Under the pieces are notes generated by a model. The model worked only from the letters and a program-made list of their open reading frames with translations. It ran no database searches and was not told the DNA's origin. Both the position numbers and the translations under genes were made by a program. A stretch of DNA of 64,000 nucleotides, from assembly GCF_000516985.1 (NCBI RefSeq), contig NW_006917093.1:1612001-1676000 (forward strand). Reading direction: 5' to 3'. Of this stretch, positions 56,728 to 64,000 are shown one piece after another. Origin of the DNA: Pestalotiopsis fici W106-1 (Eukaryota > Ascomycota > Sordariomycetes > Amphisphaeriales > Sporocadaceae). How positions within the stretch are numbered: position 1 is the stretch's first letter; each line of letters starts with the position of its first letter.

Positions 56728-58449
56728 CTAGCTTGTTGGAGCGGTAGTCTTTGTAGCAGCAGTGTTCTTTCTAATTTCCCCTTGAAGAGTTTCAATGGTA
56801 TCTCTCAGAACCTCGTTGTCACGGGACGACTTCTTGAGCGACTTCAACAAGGCTATCAGTGCCTGCTCCTTAGGATGGCCGTCAATGTCGCGTGGAACCA
56901 CAAAAGCCCCCCCAGTGGTTCCGGGTAAGCCCGAGTAGCGATTCGACAACAGGTCATCATACAAGGTCTGGGCCGCCTGCCGTTGAGTCTCTCTATCCTC
57001 CGCCAACTTCTGTGAGTCGGCAAGCTGCTTCTTAAGACTCTCAAGCTCCGCGGCGACTTTGGTCTGGTCGTCAGTCGTTGCGGTAGTCAATGAGCTGTTC
57101 TTTTGCATCTCTTCAGAGACCTTTTCTTGCTGGATCTTGAGATCATTCTTCAGTTTTTCGTTCTCATCCCTCACAGCCTTGCAATCATCCTTGTCTTTGG
57201 CCGCCAAATCGGCCATCTTGGCCAGGTAGGTGTCATGAAGAGCGCTTGCTGAAGGGATAATTTTGGGCTCCTGCGGTGCAACAAGCCCTACTACAGTCGG
57301 TCGATCTTCCATCATGCGCGTGTATTTCACATGAGGGCGGTCGGCAAATCCAGGCAGAACAAAGATGGGGCCGCGGTCACTGGCACTGCCTCTAATGCGA
57401 TAGTAACGTGTGACGAGGTCCGTGGACACAAGACCGCGCTCGGCCTCCGTGGCAGTATCCCATATTCCGTCTCCAACTATGCCAACTGCGCGGTTGGCCA
57501 CCATTGTGTGGTCCTCGGCCTGCTGAATCTTGTCCAAAATTTGGTGAACCCATTCCTGTACATCGTCTCCAGCATTTGCAAGAACCCAGCGGTCTTGAGG
57601 GAAAACAATCTCTCTTCCAGAACGTCCATCTGGACCCTCGTGGCTGAGGTGCTGCGACGGAATGAACGCTTCTCCCTTGAGTGCATCGAGGCAATTGCTG
57701 TAGTTGATCTCAAGGTTGTGCATACGGTTTGTGAGCGCCTGGGTAAAGGTAAGCCACTGGCCAATCAGGGTATTCTTGGCCATATCAAGCTGCTCAGCCT
57801 CGACTTCATGCTCAGTGGGAAGAATTGAAAGCAGTCCACCGGTTGCAGAGAACTCATGGTCGAGAATCTCCAGGCAGTCATTGGCATGTCTCAAAAGGTT
57901 CCAGTGCCGCGCAAACGGTCTGGTCTTGCGCTCAGCCTGATAGGCAGTTTCCTTGGCTGCATCCTCAGCCTTGACGGACTTTTGTGTTGCTGGTACATCC
58001 AGAGGGCAGTGGAATTCGACACCCTTGATGTCGCTGTTGGCCCTGGCCTGATTGGACAGACTGTTCAATGGACGGTGGTGTGCTGGGTCATCGGAGGAAT
58101 AGGCCTCTTCCAGGTTGTTGAGCCAATCAAAGGCTTCGTGCTGGGTGAATTCCCTTGCACCTGATGCACCCGAGTTGACATTGTCGATCTCCCCAGGCCC
58201 AGAGGATGGAGCAATGGTGGAAATGAGGTGAGCAAGCGACTGCGCATGCCTCTTGAGTGCCTCGAGCGTAGGCGGACGCCCAGGAGTTGAGAGGTAGCCA
58301 CAGTTGACATGAGCAAACATTTCATAGTGGCCATGCTTGTTCTCCTCCAAGTAAGACGCCCAGTAGGGGATTGCCCAGTCGGTGGCCTCGACATAGCCAA
58401 GCTTCGTCTTGTACGGATCGACTACCTTGCTTTGGTCATTCGTTGCCAT
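56728..58449 (-). CDS. Coiled-coil hypothetical protein
   Basis: Single-exon ORF of 573 aa starting MATNDQSKVVDPY at the first ATG. I do not recognise the family. The N-terminal two thirds look globular: Trp- and His-rich segments (ATDWAIPYWASYLEE, FDWLNNLEEAYSSD, KTRPFARHWNLLRHANDCLE) alternate with charged helices and a central NAGDDVQEWVHQILDKI stretch. Residues about 405-500 form a strong coiled coil (ENEKLKNDLKIQQEKVSEE and ELESLKKQLADSQKLAEDRE). A second short helix (about 525-562) precedes a Thr/Ala tail. There is no signal peptide or TM segment, so it should be cytosolic or nuclear. Composition and codon use look like an expressed gene. It points away from the CSC1-type gene, 3.3 kb apart. 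Scaffold function would be a guess. Confidence 0.7.
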   Translation of the reverse strand: MATNDQSKVVDPYKTKLGYVEATDWAIPYWASYLEENKHGHYEMFAHVNCGYLSTPGRPPTLEALKRHAQSLAHLISTIAPSSGPGEIDNVNSGASGAREFTQHEAFDWLNNLEEAYSSDDPAHHRPLNSLSNQARANSDIKGVEFHCPLDVPATQKSVKAEDAAKETAYQAERKTRPFARHWNLLRHANDCLEILDHEFSATGGLLSILPTEHEVEAEQLDMAKNTLIGQWLTFTQALTNRMHNLEINYSNCLDALKGEAFIPSQHLSHEGPDGRSGREIVFPQDRWVLANAGDDVQEWVHQILDKIQQAEDHTMVANRAVGIVGDGIWDTATEAERGLVSTDLVTRYYRIRGSASDRGPIFVLPGFADRPHVKYTRMMEDRPTVVGLVAPQEPKIIPSASALHDTYLAKMADLAAKDKDDCKAVRDENEKLKNDLKIQQEKVSEEMQKNSSLTTATTDDQTKVAAELESLKKQLADSQKLAEDRETQRQAAQTLYDDLLSNRYSGLPGTTGGAFVVPRDIDGHPKEQALIALLKSLKKSSRDNEVLRDTIETLQGEIRKNTAATKTTAPTS

Positions 58450-61400
58450 TTCGACGGGTGTTTCTCGTTATCACTTCGCACACGATCGATGAGCTAAAGG
58501 ATTGGAGGTTTTCTGCTTCGTTGGAGGAAGTGGCGGAAAATTTTTGAAAGATGGCGAGCATCTTTGTGTGTTCTCTGGAGCGGAACAAGGGATAAAGACG
58601 TCTCTCCCTGTGACAGGAATGCAATAGCTGATTCTCATCCATTCCATCTTCACTTTTGGAAGGGAGACACGTCCCGCAACAAAGAACCAGAGCATGCATA
58701 CTTCATCTTTGTTGGAATGAGATTCTAGCCGCGTTCGTACAAAGCACCATGTGCATATTGACCCAAATCTCAGCCCATGTTTCCTTTCTGAGGTCCCAAG
58801 TCTGTTGACTGTGATGCTGAGCGTCTTTTTTCTTTGCAGCGGACATCAACTGATGCCATCATTATCCCACTTCATTGAATCAAGATCGCCGTCCTGTTTA
58901 AACACACAGCTGGGCACTGAGCCTAGCAAGCTGAAGTGATGCCCACACAATGAGTCCTGCACCAACTGAGTCATGTCGAGCGGGCCATTTTTGTAGCATG
59001 GCGCCGGATACGTCAATTGGAAGCGCTGTGGCATTCCAGACACACATGCTGTTTTGTCTCTTGTCTCAGCCCACTGTCCTAGCCAAAAGAAGACCAACGA
59101 TTTCCATGCCTCAAAATTGGAATTGATTGAGCAAATCCTGTCATCTTGCCCTTGTGATCTCGAGCAAGCAAACGCGCTGTCTTCACGCAGCGTATCTCCC
59201 TCTCGGCTGTGTGCAGTTTGTGCGACGCGACATGCCGGCAGCTAAGAAATCGGAGGCCTTTCAACGGTGACGCCGAAGGTCTTGATAGGTGTGTACGGAA
59301 TACTATATAGATTATTCCGCGCGGCGCACGATAAGGGGGGTGCGGACATGGACCCAGGAAAACGCCAGTCCCCGCATGTGAGAATGAGGGAGAGTCCTAG
59401 AAATGATGTTCTAGACCTTGACGGAGGCCTGTCAAGCCGCGATCCCAGGTCTTTGGTGACCAGTAGTGGTTCGATTTCATCAATCTCAAGTCTATCCGGC
59501 TGTATCATACAACACCAGCTGATATGCAAGCCATAAAGCACACCCTCTTTGAATTTTGGAATATTTTGGTGATTTCTTGACTTGAATTTCAACGAGACGG
59601 CCTGCAGTTTAATGCGCTTGGCTTCAATGAGCTCCCATCAATGGATGGTGGTGGTAGTACTACAAGTGGGCCGTCACTGTATGCACAGTGGACGCGCGGT
59701 AGTTGTTGCCCGTTTTTTACCTTTAATTAGTCGGCATGTGCCTTGGTTGGTCTGTGGTTTGCTGCATTGGCGCAGCTACACATTGATTGAGTTTCACAGT
59801 TTCAGAAAAACGTGTCACCCGCCCTGGCGAAATGCCGTACCACATGAATCGAGAGCTTCCTCTCCATCGAACTCGGGGAGCTTTGAAGAGCACAAACAAC
59901 GATGAGCGCATGACAAGATTGAAGACATCGGATTCTGGACAACAACAACAACATCATTGATGACCGATGCATTTCTTTTACAATAGTACGGAATGCCATT
60001 GAGCTGTTTCCCCAATGATGGCAATGACTTTGCTGCTCATTACGTGGATATCCGTCTTGTCTTATCCTAAATGGGTGTTGGCACAGAAACACCATCAAAA
60101 GGAGATCGCCAGCTAAAGTGACACCATCGAATTTCCTCCCAATGAGACAAGCCAAAGCACAGCTATGTGGTCTATGGCCCGATGGACTGGGGTAGATCCA
60201 ATCACGGGAGCCTGTGAAGCCGAATACCCTGCAAAGCCGAATTACCCAGCTTGGTGCAGACAGGCCAGCAAAATAGACTTTAAAGATCGGTTAACTTGTG
60301 TGATGGAGCGCGACGACCATCTGCTAAAGATCATTGAGAAGACTTCTGTCGGTCTGGCTCAGTAGTGTGAAAAAAGCAAGATATTCTGTAGGTAGATCCA
60401 ACGTTAGATAAGGGACTGATGTCACTGGTCTGTGTGGCCCAGAGAGTTGCAGCTCACTGCTGCAACTAGTATGAGGTAGACGACTATATCATAGGTGACA
60501 TGCGATCATCTGGGAAGAATCCACTTGCCCAGCCATTCATTCTGACGGATCTCTCACTTGCCCTACCAATTGAAGCTGTTGCGCGCATCATATCCTCGCG
60601 CCATCTCATGGCGACGACCTCACTTATACTACACCGAATTGAACGAAACAATTAAATACGTACTTTGAAAACTGCGCCGTCCATCTGCGTTTACGATCTA
60701 TTTGATCAAACGGGCGATCAATAGTGGTCCTGGCAATATTACATAGTGGACGGGCCCTGATCCACATCCCTGCTTAGCTCATTCTAGAACGGTGAAGCTC
60801 CCAATCAACCAGCAGTTTCTGCTCGCCAACAAGGACCATTCAAGCCATTTTGAGCTGGAGCAGGGCGCTAGAAGTGGGTGACCTGCCCTTCCGATCTTGA
60901 TCCTGGGGGAGGGAGAGCAACCAGGAGGGACAACTGCATAATCAGTCTGTCCAGGGGAGGGAGACGCTGCAAATCGGCGTCATAGGCTCTTGGTCGTTCT
61001 TCTTCATCGAGCATCCTGTTTATGATCCTTGATCTTGGGTCTCAGCCGCTCGGCAATCAGAGAGGCCTGGACAATTGGGGGCGCAGACCGTCTGTTTCCA
61101 TTTCCCCCCAAGCTTTTTTTCATCACAAGGTTTAACTGCAGCACTTTTTTTTTTTCCCTCCCCTCTATCCCCCATCCCCTTACTCTGGGTCAAACAGACG
61201 AAAAGTATAATATCGACGCCGTTGCCCGTTACCGCACCAGAGGCAGCCCACCTGTGCTTTTGCTTGCCCACTTGCCGGAGCACTCAGCTTGATTGTGCCT
61301 GTGCTGTGATACTTTCTGCAGGTAAAGGGTACATTGACCATTTCAAGGGGGGTGGAAAAGGAAAGCAAAGCACAGTGCATCAGTGGCACGACGTGGCGCG

Positions 61401-61717
61401 CCTATCCCATTGCAGTCGTACCTCCACGCGCCATCGTCCAGCTCATTTAAATAATTCCTCTTTGCAACCCACCCAACGCAGATTTCTCGGCGCAAAAAGT
61501 TGTTGTTCAGCGACCTCCACATTCCTGGTCGGGCACGCGGCTCTCAAAAGTCAAGCTTTGGAGGTCCCTAAGTTGGATTCATAAGTTTGCCGTTAGCCCT
61601 GCAGAAGCCATTCAGCAAACTTCTCCCTATATCACGTTTCCTTACATCACCACCCACGCCGGTGTGTTTTACTAGTCAGGGCCGAGGAGGGCAACTCAGG
61701 TCTCTAGAAACGCAAAC
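58450..61717. other. Divergent intergenic region, no firm gene (3.3 kb)
   Basis: Holds promoters of the coiled-coil gene (left) and CSC1-like gene (right). On the minus strand one frame is open from 59592 to 58846 apart from a single TAG (59244-59242) that is also a good 3' splice AG; no family is recognised. An 8-bp perfect hairpin with 7-nt loop lies at 60445-60467. Pyrimidine-rich runs near 61140-61180 suit a fungal promoter. Confidence 0.45.
60445..60467 (+). repeat. Perfect 8-bp inverted repeat, 7-nt loop
   Basis: AGTTGCAG and CTGCAACT are exact reverse complements separated by CTCACTG. May be chance or a dimeric-factor site. Confidence 0.5.
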
Positions 61718-64000
61718 ATGTCAAACGTGGGGTCATCTCGTGATACGACGCCAGTCTCGTTGTCAAGTAAGCAATATGATGTCCAATTCCAACAATGCTT
61801 GGTCGTTCATATAAATCATTATACATGTCCTTGCTTACAAAATATTAGGTTTGATTTCGACTCTGGTGCCGACTGCGGTTCTAGCTGCCGTTTACCTGGT
61901 CATCTTCTTGATTTTGCGTCGAAGCAACCGACGTTGGTATGCGCCGCGTACTTATATAGGAAGCTTGCGTGAAAGGTATGTCCGCTTTTGCCCTATGAAG
62001 CACCACGGATAAATGAAGTAGGCACGAGGAACTGACATGAATATTACTATGAAGTGAGCGAACTCCTCACCTCAGCTCGGGCTGGTTCAATTGGATAGGC
62101 GAATTTTGGAAAATACCGGATCGATATGCTCTGCAACACCAGTCCCTCGATTCTTACCTTTTCTTGCGCTTCCTGCGCATCATCACGGTCATTGCCTTCT
62201 TCGGCTGCTGCTTTCTCTGGCCTATCCTCTTCCCGGTCAACGCAACCGGCGGCGGCGGCCAGTCAGAGCTGGACATCCTGTCATACTCGAACGTCTCGTC
62301 TGACCAGAAGAATCGCTTCTATGCTCACGCCTTCTGTGCCTGGGTGTACTATGGCTTCGTCATGTACATGATCTTGAGAGAATCTATTTTCTACATCAAC
62401 CTGCGCCAGGCATTCCTGCTGTCGCCTTACTACGCCAATCGTATCTCCTCCCGAACCGTACTCTTCACCTCTGTTCCCGAGGCCTATCTGGACGAAGCGA
62501 TCTTGCGCAAGGTTTTTGGAGATGCTGTCAAGCACATCTGGATCACTGGCGACACGGAAGAAGTTGATGAACTTGTTAAGGAACGCAACAAGATTGCCAT
62601 GAAGCTCGAGAAGGCTGAAGTCAAGTTGATCAAGACGGCAAATGGTGAACGCCTCAAGGCTATCAAGAAGGGTGGATCCCACGAGAGTGCTGAGACAGCC
62701 GCTGCTGATGCAGAGTCAGGCAGCCTGGCGGCTCGATGGATTCCTGCAAAGAAGCGACCCTCTCACCGTCTGGGCTTCCTGGGTCTGGTTGGCAAAAAGG
62801 TTGACACCATCAACTGGTGCCGAACTGAGCTGGAGAGACTCATCCCTGAGGTGGACCGCGCTCAGAAGACTTTCAAGTCCGGCACTTACAAGAAGATACC
62901 TGGTGTTTTCATTGAATTCCACCTCCAGTCTCAGGCCGAAGATGCCAACCAAGTGCTCGCTCACCACCAAGCCCTGCAAATGTCGCCCAAGTACATTGGC
63001 ATCACGCCCGGTGAGGTCGTCTGGAAGGCCTTGAAGGTGTCCTGGTGGCAGCGTGTCGTTCGTCGTTTTGCAGTCCTGGGCTTCATCTCTGCACTCATCA
63101 TCTTCTGGGCCATTCCTGTTGCCATTGTTGGTGTCATCTCCAACATAAACTACTTGATGGAAAAGTTTACCTGGCTCCATTGGCTCAATGCAATCCCAGA
63201 ACAAATCATGGGCGTTATCACCGGTTTGTTGCCATCCGTGGCGCTCTCGATTCTCATGTCTTTGGTACCGGTTATTATGAGATGTAAGTTGTTGACTCGT
63301 CTATGGAAAGTAATTTAAGATGACTGACTTGATGATACAGTGTGTGCTAAGCTTTCGGGCGAGCCCTCGCTGTCCCGCGTCGAGCTCTTTACACAGAATG
63401 CATACTTTGCCTTCCAGGTTATCCAGGTCTTCCTGATCACGACAATGACCTCTGCGGCTTCTGCTGTTGGTGTCAAGATTGTCGAGGATCCCTCGAAAGT
63501 CACCAGCCTGCTCTCTGAGAACCTGCCCAAGGCCTCCAATTTCTACATCAACTATTTCCTGGTCCAAGGTCTCACCATCGGCACGTCAGTCATGACTCAG
63601 GTTGTGGGTTTCTTCATCTTCACTCTCCTCTACAAGTTCTTGACCGGAACTCCCCGTGCAATGTTTGTGAAGTGGGCCAACCTCAGTGCCATCTCATGGG
63701 GAAGTGTCTTGCCTGTCTACACCAACATTGCCGTCATCAGTGAGTTATTCTTTCTTGTAGCGAGCTTGAACTATCAGCTAACCATGACAGTGATCACTTA
63801 TGCGGCGATTGCTCCTTTGGTTCTGGGCTTCGCCACTATCAGTCTTGGACTATTCTACTTGGCTTGGCGCTACAACGTCCTGTTTGTCACAGATACCAGG
63901 ATTGACACACGTGGATTGATCTACCCCCGCGCCCTCAAGCAACTCTTTGTTGGAGTCTACATTGCAGAGATTTGCATGATCGGTTTATTCGCTGCTTCCG
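61718..64000 (+). CDS. CSC1/TMEM63-type calcium-permeable stress-gated cation channel, 3' truncated by window
   Basis: Predicted CDS joins 61718-61766, 61849-61975, 62055-63283, 63341-63739 and 63791 to the window end (671 codons so far, phases consistent). These channels open on hyperosmotic or mechanical stress and pass cations at the plasma membrane. Seen: an N-terminal TM (LVPTAVLAAVYLVIFLIL), then WYAPRTYIG; a conserved SGWFNWIGEFWKIPD loop; YALQHQSLDSYLFLRFLR before TM2; and a TM3 region ending YINLRQAFLLSPYYANRI. Next is SSRTVLFTSVPEAYLDE, which opens the RRM-like cytosolic domain (about 185-400) carrying a Lys/Glu helix. The pore-region TMs follow from FAVLGFISALIIFWAIP onward. Exon 3 begins after GAAG, giving the family-typical ERTP segment. 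The C-terminal TMs and tail lie outside the window. Confidence 0.9.

Noticed and set aside
1..64000. Secondary-metabolite cluster, CRISPR array, prophage or intact transposon
   Set aside because: No backbone enzyme, repeat-spacer pattern, phage gene, transposase or terminal inverted repeat was seen.

Overview
This 64 kb window is nuclear chromosomal DNA of a filamentous ascomycete, most likely a Sordariomycete and possibly of the order Hypocreales. The genes carry short GT-AG introns (about 50-200 nt) with CTAAC- or CTGAC-like branch points. The recognisable proteins are fungal types: MET2, PHO84-type transporter, VPS17, WSC sensor, CSC1-type channel. Long gene-free stretches separate them. 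The order assignment is inference from gene style, not from a marker gene. I saw no rRNA, convincing tRNA, CRISPR array, intact transposon or viral gene.

Layout. A sorbitol-dehydrogenase-like polyol dehydrogenase (minus) opens the window and is followed by about 5.5 kb with no supported gene. Retromer VPS17 (minus) is head to head with mitochondrial elongation factor MEF2 (plus). Next come a cyclin-fold gene (plus), an unrecognised coiled-coil protein with a SUMO-interacting motif (minus) and a PHO84-like phosphate transporter with a long tail (minus). The interval 18.9-22.3 kb looks accessory. It holds an ankyrin-like remnant and a candidate small cysteine-rich secreted-protein gene whose first exon seems frame-broken. 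Homoserine O-acetyltransferase MET2 (minus) and the very large THO complex gene THO2 (plus) diverge from a shared 1.2 kb region. A TMEM184/Ost-alpha (DUF300) membrane protein (minus) follows, then 6.9 kb without a firm gene. A WSC-domain cell-wall sensor (minus) comes next, then 8.2 kb that is gene-empty. A single-pass kelch surface protein with a very long cytoplasmic tail (minus), a coiled-coil hypothetical protein (minus) and a 5'-complete but truncated CSC1/TMEM63 stress-gated cation channel (plus, running off the end) complete the window.

The genes do not form a pathway or biosynthetic cluster. Most are housekeeping: vesicle recycling, mitochondrial translation, mRNP export, methionine synthesis, phosphate uptake. 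Three encode plasma-membrane or cell-surface proteins likely to sense or respond to wall or osmotic stress (WSC, kelch-TM, CSC1). Exon boundaries were derived by reading splice sites and checking that phase and total length are consistent. They are predictions, not transcript evidence. The best leads for novelty are the cysteine-rich gene at 21.6-22.0 kb, the SUMO-interacting orphan at 14.5-16.3 kb, the kelch-TM protein, an in-frame intron hidden in THO2, and a threonine-repeat upstream ORF before the DUF300 gene.
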